Below, in pieces: positions 1 to 8,402 of a stretch of DNA of 64,000 bases (position 1 is its first letter; each line of letters opens with the position of its first letter). A program made the position numbers and the translations under genes. This DNA comes from UMGS755 sp045595795 (GTDB taxonomy: Bacteria; Bacillota; Clostridia; UBA1381; UBA9506), in NCBI GenBank assembly GCA_045595795.1, contig JAZOBC010000022.1, positions 42,192 through 106,191 on the forward strand, read 5' to 3'. The notes beneath the pieces were generated by a model that made no database searches, had not been told where the DNA came from, and saw only the letters and a list, made by a program, of their open reading frames with translations.

Positions 1-483
1 TCGTCCTGGTGGCAGTGGCTATTTGATTGTGTTCCGCTCTATGCTTATTCTCCCAATCGGGATTTTGTTCCAGAGAATATGGCAATGGGCATCACGAGCT
101 TTGGCAATCCTGCAATCTGGTGGATGACGATTCCGGTTGTGATTTGGGCGGTTTATCATGTATTCCGTAGCAGAAAGTCAATAGACTTGGGACTTTTAAC
201 CGCAGTCGTGGGTTTCTTTTCGCTATATGTGCCATGGATGTTTGTATCCAGAACGACCTTTATCTACCACTTTTTTCCGTGTGTAATTTTTGTGGTGTTG
301 ATGCTTACCTTTTTTATTCGCAGATTTGTGGAAAAAAGCCATGCGCGATTTCGGTATGTGATTGCCTATATGGCAGTGGTACTCATACTGTTTTTAGTAT
401 TTTATCCGGTCCTAACGGGCATGGAAATACCGCTTATTTATGCTCGGAGCCTCCGATGGTTGCCGTGGTGGGTGATGGGCTGA
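1..483 (+). CDS. Protein O-mannosyltransferase-like membrane protein, C-terminal part (5' end outside window)
   Basis: The frame is open from base 1 and ends in TGA at 481-483, so only the last 160 residues are visible. They contain several hydrophobic segments and short phrases typical of the C-terminal four-helix region of PMT-type (GT39-like) glycosyltransferases: a SSWWQW stretch near the start, GNPAIWW after the central loop, and VSRTTFIYHFFP before the last helices. The family moves mannose from a lipid-phosphate carrier to Ser/Thr of exported proteins at the outer face of the membrane. The catalytic N-terminal region is not in the window, so activity cannot be judged. An ATG at 79 is an internal Met, not the start. 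The target is unknown; the SLH proteins downstream are possible substrates (inference). Confidence 0.8.
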   Translation, partial: SSWWQWLFDCVPLYAYSPNRDFVPENMAMGITSFGNPAIWWMTIPVVIWAVYHVFRSRKSIDLGLLTAVVGFFSLYVPWMFVSRTTFIYHFFPCVIFVVLMLTFFIRRFVEKSHARFRYVIAYMAVVLILFLVFYPVLTGMEIPLIYARSLRWLPWWVMG

Positions 484-534
484 ACTAAAAAAGAGAAAAC
501 CGGTGCATCTTTGTGCATCTAAGGAGAGAGACAT

Positions 535-1296
535 ATGCAAAACAAGGAAACAATGCAGGACAGAACGATGATAGAGGGAAGAAATGCCGTCTATGAGGCT
601 TTGGCTGCAGGGCGCCCCATTGATAAAATCTGGATCAGCGAAACAGTGCGCCCCGGCGGTGTGAAAAAGCTGATGGATTTGGCACGCGAAAAGCAGGTGC
701 CGGTGCAAATGGTGAAGCCGCAAAAAATCAACACCTTAAGCCAAACGGAGGCAAGCCAGGGTGTGATTGCTGCATGCAGCGCGGTGCGCTATGCGACCCT
801 TGAGGATTTGTTTCGTAAGGCAGAATCAAAACAAAAACCGCCCTTTATCATTATTGCCGATGAGATAACCGATCCGCATAATTTAGGAGCGATCATCCGC
901 AGTGCCAACGCTGCCGGGGCAGATGGTGTCATTATCCCCAAAAACCGCTCAGCAGGGCTGGATGCTGTCGTGGCAAAAACCTCAGCCGGTGCTGTGCATT
1001 ATACACCGGTGGTGCGCGTAACAAATCTGTCTCAAACCATTGATTTGCTAAAAGAACGAGGCGTGTGGCTTGCCGGTGCGGATATGTCGGGACAAAAAAC
1101 TTTATACGAATGGGATTTAACAGGACCGATTGCCTTGGTGATTGGCTCAGAGGGCAAGGGCGTTTCCCGCTTGCTTAAGGAAAAGTGTGATTTCATGGTG
1201 AAAATTCCTATGCTGGGCGAGATAGAATCCCTAAACGCTTCAGTGGCAGCAGGCATCATGATGTATGAAATAGTGCGTCAGAGACAAAATTTATAG
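535..1296 (+). CDS. rlmB: 23S rRNA (guanosine-2'-O-)-methyltransferase RlmB, TrmH/SpoU family
   Basis: 253 aa. The N-terminal substrate-binding domain starts at about residue 12 (MIEGRNAVYEAL). The SPOUT methyltransferase domain shows the three family motifs: NLGAIIRSANAAG near 115-127, VIGSEGKGVSRL near 203-214, and IPMLGEIESLNAS followed by VAAGIMMYE near 224-244. The Arg of motif 1 and the Asn of motif 3 form the active site in a trefoil knot. The family methylates a ribose 2'-OH of 23S rRNA (G2251 in E. coli) using S-adenosylmethionine. The start is supported by AAGGAG at 521-526, 8 nt upstream. The gene lies 51 nt after the PMT gene and 16 nt before the glucokinase gene, so co-transcription is likely. 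The exact target base is inferred; other TrmH-family enzymes look similar. Confidence 0.9.
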   Translation: MQNKETMQDRTMIEGRNAVYEALAAGRPIDKIWISETVRPGGVKKLMDLAREKQVPVQMVKPQKINTLSQTEASQGVIAACSAVRYATLEDLFRKAESKQKPPFIIIADEITDPHNLGAIIRSANAAGADGVIIPKNRSAGLDAVVAKTSAGAVHYTPVVRVTNLSQTIDLLKERGVWLAGADMSGQKTLYEWDLTGPIALVIGSEGKGVSRLLKEKCDFMVKIPMLGEIESLNASVAAGIMMYEIVRQRQNL

Positions 1297-1312
1297 AAAT
1301 GGAGAACGGAAA

Positions 1313-2278
1313 ATGTACATAGGAATTGATTTAGGTGGGACTAATCTGGCCGTGGGACTGGTGGATGCGCAGTGTCATCTCGTGGCAAAAAAATCTGCAC
1401 CCACAGGGCGAGAAAGAGAGTTTTCAGAAATTATGGCAGAAGCTGCATCCCTGATTGGGCAGCTTTTGCAGGAAAACGGTGTCGATATAGGGCAGCTTAA
1501 GGCAATCGGCATGGGAACCCCGGGGCTTTTGGATTTTAACAATAAAACCATTTTACGCACCAGCAATTTCCCCAAGATAAAAAATCATAACGTAGAAGCA
1601 GAACTGCAGAAGTATTTTCCCACTGTGCCGGTTTATGTGGAAAACGATGCCAATGCGGCGGCTTATGGTGAGGCCTTAGAAGGTGCAGCCAAGGGGATTT
1701 CCAATGTAGTGGTTGTAACTCTCGGGACCGGCGTTGGTGGTGGCGTTATCATTGATGGAAAAATTTATGCGGGCTTTAATCATGCCGGTAGTGAACTGGG
1801 TCACATGATTTTAAATTTTGAAGGTCCTCAGTGTGGATGCGGTCGTCACGGCTGCTTTGAAACGTATGCTTCCGCAACAGCGCTCATTCGTCAAACGGCG
1901 GAGACAATTTTAGAGTATCCCGATAGCGTCATTCATAATATGATTGGTTATGATCCTCAAAATATCACCGGCAAAACAGCCTTTGATGCGGCGAAGCAGG
2001 GGGATGCGGCAGGCGAAAAAATTGTTTCTCGCTATGTGGAATATTTAGCGATGGGCATTGTGAACATCATGAATATTTTTCAGCCTGAGGTCATTGTCAT
2101 CGGCGGTGGCATCTGCAAAGAGGGAGAATATCTCTTGTCGCGTCTTGAAAACTATGAACACATTAAGCATTATTCATATAGGCCACCGGAGATACCCTCT
2201 ACACAATTTGTGACTGCGAAGTTAGGCAACGATGCCGGTATTATCGGAGCCGCGATGCTTTGGAAACAATCTGAATAA
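1313..2278 (+). CDS. glcK: ROK-family glucokinase
   Basis: 321 aa. The N-terminal ATP-binding phosphate loop is GIDLGGTNLAVGLV (about residues 3-16). A VENDANAAAYGEAL motif near 116-129 carries the catalytic Asp of sugar kinases. The GTGVGGG segment follows, and the ROK zinc site CGCGRHGCFE lies near 180-189. Length matches Gram-positive ROK glucokinases (about 320 aa). It phosphorylates glucose with ATP in the cytoplasm, feeding glycolysis; the pgi gene 7 kb away makes the next step. ROK repressors are excluded because there is no N-terminal helix-turn-helix. Substrate could also be another hexose such as N-acetylmannosamine, but the motif set best fits glucokinase. The gene follows rlmB by 16 nt. 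Confidence 0.88.
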   Translation: MYIGIDLGGTNLAVGLVDAQCHLVAKKSAPTGREREFSEIMAEAASLIGQLLQENGVDIGQLKAIGMGTPGLLDFNNKTILRTSNFPKIKNHNVEAELQKYFPTVPVYVENDANAAAYGEALEGAAKGISNVVVVTLGTGVGGGVIIDGKIYAGFNHAGSELGHMILNFEGPQCGCGRHGCFETYASATALIRQTAETILEYPDSVIHNMIGYDPQNITGKTAFDAAKQGDAAGEKIVSRYVEYLAMGIVNIMNIFQPEVIVIGGGICKEGEYLLSRLENYEHIKHYSYRPPEIPSTQFVTAKLGNDAGIIGAAMLWKQSE

Positions 2279-2314
2279 AAATTTAAAATTTCTCTTTATT
2301 TTTTCAAAGAAGTA

Positions 2315-2323
2315 TGTTATACT
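2315..2323 (+). promoter_or_regulatory. Extended -10 promoter for the exported-protein cluster
   Basis: TG-T-TATACT at 2315-2323 is an extended -10 element for the housekeeping sigma factor. The -35 region (around 2295-2301) is T-rich and weak, as is common with extended -10 promoters. It lies about 75 nt upstream of the first gene of the cluster. Confidence 0.5.
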
Positions 2324-2399
2324 ATTGGTATACGTAGGTTTACAGAGTGATTTGAAACAATCATTTTAGAAAGAAACTTACAAATTTTAAGGTGTGACT

Positions 2400-2921
2400 A
2401 TGCAAAAAAAGCGAAAAAAATGGGTCATCATTTTATGTGTTGTCTTGGGAATAATCCTCAGTTTGCTGATTGCGGGTTATGTGGCTGTGAATGTCATTTT
2501 TTCTATGGTGAGTAATTCGTTTTATCAGTCGTTGGTTACAGTTGAACAGTCTGCAACCCAAACCGCTTTACCGCCTTTAAATGGGGATCAAGGTGGTGAG
2601 GTGTTGGCACCTAATGGAGGATCAGATCTTGACATTACGGAAATTTTGCCGGGCGTGAATCCTGCAAAATTGAATATGACGGCAGCGGAATTTAAAGAAA
2701 TTGAAAAAAAAGTTTCTTTTAATGATAAGTTGGCAGTTTTGAATGTTTTGAGTTTGGGCTTGTCGAAAGAGGATTATCAAGAAGTTGTCGGCATAGTGAA
2801 TGATGGTATTACGGTAGATGAGGTAAAAAAGGCTTACAAAATTGTGAGCGAGAATTTAACGAAAAAAGAGAAAGATAAAATTTGGTCATATTATTATAAG
2901 TATTTACATTTAGTTCAATAA
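2400..2921 (+). CDS. Small membrane-anchored protein of unknown function
   Basis: 173 aa, not recognised. A very basic N-terminus (QKKRKKW) is followed by one strongly hydrophobic helix (about residues 9-35), then a low-complexity Ser/Thr/Gln-rich stretch and a C-terminal helical region rich in Lys and Glu ending in YYYKYLHLVQ. This predicts a single-pass protein with its bulk outside the membrane. ATG 2400 is chosen over GTG 2394 because AAGG at 2389-2392 sits 7 nt ahead of it. It is the first gene of a unit with two SLH proteins; the next start is 24 nt after its stop. It may help anchor or export those proteins, but that is inference from position only. Confidence 0.6.
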   Translation: MQKKRKKWVIILCVVLGIILSLLIAGYVAVNVIFSMVSNSFYQSLVTVEQSATQTALPPLNGDQGGEVLAPNGGSDLDITEILPGVNPAKLNMTAAEFKEIEKKVSFNDKLAVLNVLSLGLSKEDYQEVVGIVNDGITVDEVKKAYKIVSENLTKKEKDKIWSYYYKYLHLVQ

Positions 2922-2945
2922 AATCATGAAAGAGGGCGTGAAAAC

Positions 2946-4520
2946 ATGAAAAAAGTTGTAAGTTTATTGTTGGTTGCGATGCTGTCCTGCACGTTCCTGT
3001 GCCCGGCGGTCTTTGCACAAGCGGATGTAACCTTTTCTGCCAGTTCCATCAGAGATTTGATTGCAATGTTGGATGACAACATGCCGGGTGCTGTAGATAC
3101 GCAGGCAGGTCAGGCACTTCGTGCTCAGGTGTTTGGTATTTTGGAGCTTTATACAAGCACCGATTTGAATATGGACAGTTTAATGGAAACTGTTGAGAAA
3201 TTAGAGGATGGCGGTTTTACGATTCCGACAGATTTGCAGGATATCGTAACGCAGCTTGGTACTGATTTAACAGACAATAAAGATGCTGTATTGTTGGTGT
3301 TGTGTATGTTCCGTGCGTTGCCTCAGGAAGCAAGAGCAGCTGCGATTGCTGATTTCAAAGCAGCGCAGCAGGCTGTGGAAGATAAGTCCGTTGCAACGAA
3401 TACATATTGGGTCAGCGAGGAAGTTGCCGGCGTTGCACTTGAAAGCGTTGACCAGGCAGCTTTGCAAGCTGTTTATGACTCTTTTGTAAACGTTAATGCT
3501 TCCGGTTTGGGACATGATAAGATGGGAACACACGGTGTTGGTCCCAACACCATTTTGCGTTTATTTAAAGCATTCCAAGGTCATTTGCTTTTAACAGATA
3601 GCGATTACGGCAGCTCCGATTTTGCACTTGCAAGCTACAGTGATGAGTATGCAGATGCCGTGGAAGAACAGATCGGTAACTATTTTGCCAGCATCAATGG
3701 CGAAACAGACCTTTCATTTACAAGCGTTATGAATCAGTTCTTGGCTGCTGCAAATGATTTTGAGTCGGAACTTCAGGGAAACATCAAGAGCGTTTTGGGT
3801 GCAAGTGAAATTGGCTTATATGCAGCGCTTGAGAGAAAAGATGATGATGAGGATACCGGCAGCAACAGACGTCCGGGCGGTAGCAGTAGTTCTTCGAAGG
3901 ACGATGTAACGAATGTTGTACCGGATACTGATTCTGAGCCTCCGATGCCGCCGGCTGCAGGTGAAGCTTATATCTATACCGACACGGCTGGACACTGGGC
4001 ACAGGATTATATCGCAGAACTGACCAAGCGTGGTATCTTTAACGGTTACGATGACGGCTCTTTCCGTCCTGACCTGAACATTACTCGTGAGGAAATTGCT
4101 GTAGCGATGACTCGCGCTTTAGGCCTTGAAGATGAAGCGCGCAAAGCACGTCCGACGAGCTTTGTAGATGAACATTACATCTCCTTGTGGGCTGTTGATT
4201 CTGTCAACATGATGGTTCAGCACGGTATCTTTACCGGCTATGATGATGGTACGTTTAAGCCTAAGCAAATTATCAGCAGAGAAGAACTGGTTGCTGTCGT
4301 AATCAGAGTCTTCACCAGTGATCTGCCGTCTTCCGAACTGACGTATACCGACCACGAGCATGTTGGTGACTGGGCAAGAGCATATCTGGAAAAGGCAACC
4401 GAGATGTCAATCGTTGGCGGCTATCCCGATGGCTCATTCCAGCCGAAGAATCCTGTAACTCGTGCAGAGGCTGCTAAGATCTTGTATAACTTCATGCACT
4501 ATGCGGGCTTTCTTAAATAA
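2946..4520 (+). CDS. Exported protein with three C-terminal SLH repeats
   Basis: 524 aa. A signal peptide (MKKVVSLLLVAMLSC then a hydrophobic core, likely cleaved near AVFAQA) is followed by a roughly 280-residue region predicted helical and not recognised. A Ser/Gly/Asp linker (about 300-340) leads to three SLH repeats. Repeat 1 begins near DTAGHWAQDYI, repeat 2 near ISLWAVDSV and repeat 3 near HVGDWARAYL; each has the ITREE- or VTRAE-type motif. SLH repeats bind pyruvylated secondary cell-wall polymers and hold proteins on the surface. GAGGG at 2932-2936 is the ribosome binding site. The N-terminal region has no enzyme motif that I can see, so it may be structural or a binding domain. A terminator follows at 4542. 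Confidence 0.82.
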   Translation: MKKVVSLLLVAMLSCTFLCPAVFAQADVTFSASSIRDLIAMLDDNMPGAVDTQAGQALRAQVFGILELYTSTDLNMDSLMETVEKLEDGGFTIPTDLQDIVTQLGTDLTDNKDAVLLVLCMFRALPQEARAAAIADFKAAQQAVEDKSVATNTYWVSEEVAGVALESVDQAALQAVYDSFVNVNASGLGHDKMGTHGVGPNTILRLFKAFQGHLLLTDSDYGSSDFALASYSDEYADAVEEQIGNYFASINGETDLSFTSVMNQFLAAANDFESELQGNIKSVLGASEIGLYAALERKDDDEDTGSNRRPGGSSSSSKDDVTNVVPDTDSEPPMPPAAGEAYIYTDTAGHWAQDYIAELTKRGIFNGYDDGSFRPDLNITREEIAVAMTRALGLEDEARKARPTSFVDEHYISLWAVDSVNMMVQHGIFTGYDDGTFKPKQIISREELVAVVIRVFTSDLPSSELTYTDHEHVGDWARAYLEKATEMSIVGGYPDGSFQPKNPVTRAEAAKILYNFMHYAGFLK

Positions 4521-4541
4521 TTTCTGAGAGATACAACGGGG

Positions 4542-4575
4542 AAACGCATCGGCGACGGTCGATGCGTTTTCTTAT
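4542..4575 (+). terminator. Rho-independent terminator after the first SLH gene
   Basis: The stem AACGCATCG/CGATGCGTT, with a short loop, is followed by a T-rich run (TTTTCTTATCTTT). The same AAACGCATC stem sequence recurs in the terminator at 14851. Confidence 0.85.
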
Positions 4576-4621
4576 CTTTAAAAAATGCTGAGTTTTCAGC
4601 AGAAAGACTATGAGGTTTCTT

Positions 4622-6160
4622 ATGAAAAAGAAAATAATTGCATTATTTGCGGCGCTATGCTTGCTACTATGTTCTTTCGTCAGCGTATCGGCTGCGGAAA
4701 GCATGACCCAACTCTTGGTGACAGCGTTGACGGAAATGAGTCGAGATATTGTCATTCCTGCGTTGCCTTTTATCAGTTCTGACATGGGCCTTGACATGGT
4801 AGAAGAGTCACTTGAAAAGCGACAAAACGGTCAAGATGCCGGTATTATGGGATCGATGATTGATAAGGCTTTAACTTATACCGATGCAGAAACCCTGAAG
4901 AAAGGCCTTGACAGCCTTCGTCTGTTAGATGAAAGTTTTCGACAGAGATGTCAGCAGATTTACCAGAACTGTGAGGCGATGTCTTTAACCGACAAGGAGC
5001 AGCAGGGCATGAACAGCCTACTTGATCGTCTGTACCATAAAGATAGCGGTTTTCAAACGGTTTTAGCCAATCATCAAATATCAAACGGCATGATTGCTAA
5101 CTTCCTGCATGCAGCTACGATTTTAACAGATGGAAAGCCGATGCTGTCATATAGAGACAACCACTTTTTTGTGGATCATTATCCTGCTGAGCTTTCTGCT
5201 GCCTTACAATCCATTTGGCAAGGTGATGTGCAAGGGTTTGATGTGAGTGCATATTTAGATACACTGATTAAAATTCTTAACGATTATATCCCGCAGTCTG
5301 AACAGGGAAATGTTGCTCGTGTGCTTCGTAAAACCGGCATTTTAACTATTGTGAATGACACGTCTGATGTTGAACGTCTGCCGCAGGCTTCAGGTGGAAC
5401 ATATTCAGAAGGTGGCAAGGACGAAGCAGGAAGTGTGCAGGCCTTTGAGGTGACAGAACCGGGAATTATTACCATTTCCGGCACTTACCGGATGCCGATG
5501 GTTTACCGTGTGCAAGACGGCAAAATGATACCCGAAAAAATGGTGCTCTATCTTGACGGAAAAATTGTGGCAGAGCTCTCTGCCGGTCATTATGTGATTC
5601 AGGAAACAGTGCCCTATTTTAACGATTGCGACGGTTGGGCAAAAGATTACATTGAAGCGTTATATGCTCGCGGCATTGTTGGTGGAAAAGGATCCCACAC
5701 ATTTGCTCCGTGGGATAACATCACGCGTGAGGAATTTGTGAAGCTCATTGTGGAACTGTTTGGCTTGGTAGACCCCGATGCACAGACATCTTTTGTTGAT
5801 GTGCCCGAACATGCATGGTACTACACCTATGTTGCATCAGCGCAAAAGTACGGCATCGTAAACGGTGTCAGCGGCAACGAGTTTGGTGTGGGCGCCAACA
5901 TCAAGCGTCAGGATATGGCAAAAATTATCAGCGATGTGTTGCAGAAGAAGGGGATTGCTGCTATGCCTGCTGATCAAACCGCATTTCACGATTACGGCAC
6001 AATTGCCGATTATGCGAAAGCACATGTTTTGAATGTATGTGGCTTGGGTATTATTTCGGGTGATGATACGGGGAACTTCAGCCCCAACCGATTTGCAACC
6101 CGAGCAGAGGCTTCTAAGATGATTTATGGCATGCTGAAAGCAGTTCTGACAAGAGGCTGA
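4622..6160 (+). CDS. Exported protein with three C-terminal SLH repeats (second of the cluster)
   Basis: 512 aa from ATG 4622. This start is preferred to the in-frame ATG 4610 because GAGG at 4612-4615 is 6 nt upstream and a clean signal peptide (MKKKIIALFAALC, cleavage near VSA-AES) then begins the protein. Residues about 30-270 form a helical region resembling in layout, though not clearly in sequence, that of the preceding SLH protein. A beta-rich segment follows. The three SLH repeats begin near DCDGWAKDYI, EHAWYYTYV and TIADYAKAH, with NITREEF and ATRAEA signatures. The protein is expected to sit on the cell surface through wall polymers. It lies after the terminator of the upstream gene, so it may have its own weak promoter or depend on read-through. 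Function is unknown. Confidence 0.82.
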   Translation: MKKKIIALFAALCLLLCSFVSVSAAESMTQLLVTALTEMSRDIVIPALPFISSDMGLDMVEESLEKRQNGQDAGIMGSMIDKALTYTDAETLKKGLDSLRLLDESFRQRCQQIYQNCEAMSLTDKEQQGMNSLLDRLYHKDSGFQTVLANHQISNGMIANFLHAATILTDGKPMLSYRDNHFFVDHYPAELSAALQSIWQGDVQGFDVSAYLDTLIKILNDYIPQSEQGNVARVLRKTGILTIVNDTSDVERLPQASGGTYSEGGKDEAGSVQAFEVTEPGIITISGTYRMPMVYRVQDGKMIPEKMVLYLDGKIVAELSAGHYVIQETVPYFNDCDGWAKDYIEALYARGIVGGKGSHTFAPWDNITREEFVKLIVELFGLVDPDAQTSFVDVPEHAWYYTYVASAQKYGIVNGVSGNEFGVGANIKRQDMAKIISDVLQKKGIAAMPADQTAFHDYGTIADYAKAHVLNVCGLGIISGDDTGNFSPNRFATRAEASKMIYGMLKAVLTRG

Positions 6161-6161
6161 C

Positions 6162-6194
6162 AACCGCATAAAAACGCCATTTGTGCGGTTTTAT
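6162..6194 (+). terminator. Terminator after second SLH gene
   Basis: Stem AACCGCA (6162-6168) pairs with TGCGGTT (6184-6190), followed directly by TTAT. The T-run is short, so termination may be partial. Confidence 0.6.
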
Positions 6195-6259
6195 GCAATG
6201 TTACTAAAATAATTTTTAAAATTTTGGTTAAAAATAGTCTAACATTTCAAAGAGATTTA

Positions 6260-6268
6260 TGGTATCAT
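6260..6268 (+). promoter_or_regulatory. Extended -10 promoter for the sugar ABC ATPase gene
   Basis: TG-G-TATCAT at 6260-6268 forms an extended -10. The -35 position (about 6240-6245, TAACAT) is poor. It lies 43 nt ahead of the start codon, whose ribosome binding site is GAGGAGG at about 6298-6304. Confidence 0.5.
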
Positions 6269-6311
6269 ATGTAGTGTAAAGGGATATGTAAATCATGAGG
6301 AGGTAAAAATA

Positions 6312-7424
6312 ATGGCAAGTCTTAATCTAAAAGGCATTTATAAGAGATATGCCGGTGGAGTTACCGCAGTTAGCGACTTCACATTAGATATTGAGGATAA
6401 AGAGTTTGTCGTATTGGTTGGTCCTTCCGGCTGTGGTAAATCTACCACACTGAGAATGATTGCCGGTCTTGAAGAAATCAGTGAAGGTGAGTTATACATT
6501 GGCGATAAGCTGGTTAACGATGTTGCACCGAAGGACAGAGACATTGCAATGGTTTTCCAGAACTACGCACTGTATCCGCACATGACTGTATTTGATAATA
6601 TGGCATTTGGTTTAAAACTGAGAAAAATGCCTAAGGCTGAAATCAAAAAGCGTGTTGAAGAAGCTGCCAGAATTCTGGACATTGAACATCTGCTTGACAG
6701 AAAGCCTAAGGCTCTTTCCGGTGGTCAGCGTCAGCGTGTTGCTTTGGGTCGTGCTATCGTGCGTGAACCGAAAGTGTTCCTGATGGACGAACCTCTGTCT
6801 AACTTGGATGCTAAGTTGAGAGGTCAGATGAGAACCGAAATCAGCAAGCTGCATAACAGATTGCAGACAACATTCATTTATGTAACACATGACCAGACAG
6901 AAGCTATGACAATGGGTACCAGAATCGTTGTTATGAAAGATGGTTTCATTCAGCAGATTGATTCTCCCCAGGTTCTGTATGAAAATCCTTGCAACATGTT
7001 TGTTGCCGGCTTTATTGGTAGCCCACCGATGAACTTCATCGATGTTGAGCTGCAGAAGGCTGAAAACGGTATGCAGTTAGCATTTGGCGAAACTGTTATC
7101 AAGCTGCCCGAAGCAAAGGCACAGAAGTTAGAAGGCTCTGAATATATCGGTAAGACTGTTGTAATGGGTATTCGTCCTGAAAACATTCATGATGAAGCTG
7201 TCATGATGGGTATCACACCGGAATGCATGGTTTCTGCTCATGTAGATGTTACCGAAATGATGGGTGCTGAAACATATCTGTATGTAACAGTTGAAGGTAC
7301 ACCGTTTATCGCAAGAGTTAATCCCAGAACAACTGCAAAAGCAGGCGATCAGATTAACCTGATTTTAGACGGCAACAAGATTCAGCTGTTCGATAAAGAG
7401 ACCGAGCAGGTTATCTTAAACTAA
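6312..7424 (+). CDS. ugpC: Multi-sugar ABC transporter ATP-binding protein (MsmX/UgpC/MalK type)
   Basis: 370 aa. Walker A is GPSGCGKST (residues 37-45), the ABC signature is LSGGQRQR near 134, and Walker B is FLMDEPLSNLDA near 153-164, followed by the H-loop THDQTEA. The C-terminal 130 residues form the TOBE/regulatory domain typical of MalK-like ATPases. These ATPases power carbohydrate importers from the cytoplasmic side. No permease or substrate-binding gene lies next to it: it has its own promoter and a terminator directly after. This is the arrangement of shared ATPases such as B. subtilis MsmX, which serve several importers encoded elsewhere. The particular sugars cannot be told from sequence. 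Confidence 0.92.
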   Translation: MASLNLKGIYKRYAGGVTAVSDFTLDIEDKEFVVLVGPSGCGKSTTLRMIAGLEEISEGELYIGDKLVNDVAPKDRDIAMVFQNYALYPHMTVFDNMAFGLKLRKMPKAEIKKRVEEAARILDIEHLLDRKPKALSGGQRQRVALGRAIVREPKVFLMDEPLSNLDAKLRGQMRTEISKLHNRLQTTFIYVTHDQTEAMTMGTRIVVMKDGFIQQIDSPQVLYENPCNMFVAGFIGSPPMNFIDVELQKAENGMQLAFGETVIKLPEAKAQKLEGSEYIGKTVVMGIRPENIHDEAVMMGITPECMVSAHVDVTEMMGAETYLYVTVEGTPFIARVNPRTTAKAGDQINLILDGNKIQLFDKETEQVILN

Positions 7425-7439
7425 ATACTTAAACAATCA

Positions 7440-7464
7440 GGGTGGCTTTGAGCCACCCTTTTTT
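7440..7464 (+). terminator. Rho-independent terminator after ABC ATPase
   Basis: Stem GGGTGGCT/AGCCACCC with a TTG loop, followed by TTTTTT. It is a strong textbook structure. Confidence 0.93.
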
Positions 7465-7502
7465 GTTGCCTATGTTCAAATGCCAAAAGTAGCAGAAACA
7501 TC

Positions 7503-7531
7503 TTGCAATCAAGGGGCGTTTGTGATACAAT
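7503..7531 (+). promoter_or_regulatory. Promoter of the pyrK-pyrD-pgi-thrC-prmA operon
   Basis: TTGCAA (7503-7508), a 17-bp spacer and TACAAT (7526-7531), with TG one base ahead of the -10. TGATA-CAA-TATCA (7523-7535) makes a small palindrome over the -10, and the 11-mer CGTTTGTGATA (7517-7527) recurs with one change at 7590-7600 in the leader. The leader of roughly 95 nt shows no convincing attenuator or riboswitch. Confidence 0.78.
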
Positions 7532-7634
7532 ATCATGAAGTGGGATTTATAATACAGAAAGTTTATAAGATAATTTTTTTATTCATAAACGCTTGTGATA
7601 TTGCATAAAAATTCTTTCATAAGGAAGTGTATCC

Positions 7635-8402
7635 ATGAGCTATCAGGTTCATTCGTGTGAAATTGTCAGCCAAGCCGAAATTGCACCGCATATTTTTCGT
7701 GCTTGGGTAAAAAATAAGATATTGGCAGAGCAGGCAAAGCCGGGTCAGTTTTTGCACATTCAGTGTGGAGACGCCATTTCTATGCCCCTGCGCCGTCCCA
7801 TCAGTATATGCGATGTTATTGGCGACCAAGTTTGCTTTATCTATGAAGTGAAGGGCAGAGGTACAGAGGCTCTTTGCAAACAAAGTGGCCAACTGGATAT
7901 TTTAGGCCCTGTGGGAAATGGCTTTACGGTTGATCCTACCCGTTATGTGCGTCCGGCTGTCATTGGCGGAGGCATCGGCGTGTATCCTATGTTGTATTTG
8001 GCAAAACAGTTAACAGACGCCTCCGTATATCTTGGTTTTCGTAATAAAAGTTTGGTTACTTTAGAAGATGAATTTAAAATGGCTTCGTCATATGTATCTA
8101 TATCCACAGATGACGGAAGCTATGGGGAAAGCGGTTTTGCGCTTGATCGATTGAAAGAGGATTTTGCTGAAAAGAAATTTGATATTCTCTATGCTTGTGG
8201 ACCGAAAGGCATGCTGCGCGCGATTCAGTCTTTTGCTGCTGAAACCGGCATCCCTTGCCAGATTTCATTGGAAGAACGCATGGGGTGCGGCATTGGCGCA
8301 TGTCTGACTTGCAGTTGTGAAACGCATGAAGAAGGAAGCGGGAAATATAAACGAGTTTGCCGGAATGGTCCTGTCTTTTGGGCAGAGGAGGTTGTGCTAT
8401 GA
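7635..8402 (+). CDS. pyrK: Dihydroorotate dehydrogenase B electron-transfer subunit
   Basis: 255 aa. It has a ferredoxin-reductase-like fold: the FAD-binding RRPISICD motif lies near 53-60 and the NAD-binding GGGIGVYP near 114-121. A C-terminal [2Fe-2S] site is formed by Cys218, Cys223, Cys226 and Cys242. PyrK passes electrons from the FMN of PyrD through the iron-sulfur cluster and FAD to NAD+, in the fourth step of pyrimidine synthesis. The stop codon overlaps the pyrD start (ATGA), which fits a fixed-ratio PyrD2K2 complex. It is the first gene of a five-gene operon. Confidence 0.93.
   Translation: MSYQVHSCEIVSQAEIAPHIFRAWVKNKILAEQAKPGQFLHIQCGDAISMPLRRPISICDVIGDQVCFIYEVKGRGTEALCKQSGQLDILGPVGNGFTVDPTRYVRPAVIGGGIGVYPMLYLAKQLTDASVYLGFRNKSLVTLEDEFKMASSYVSISTDDGSYGESGFALDRLKEDFAEKKFDILYACGPKGMLRAIQSFAAETGIPCQISLEERMGCGIGACLTCSCETHEEGSGKYKRVCRNGPVFWAEEVVL

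Noticed and set aside
7538..7634. Riboswitch or PyrR-type attenuator ahead of pyrK
   Set aside because: The leader is AT-rich with only a weak GTTTAT/ATAAAC pairing, no terminator with T-run and no PyrR-box pattern that I could see.
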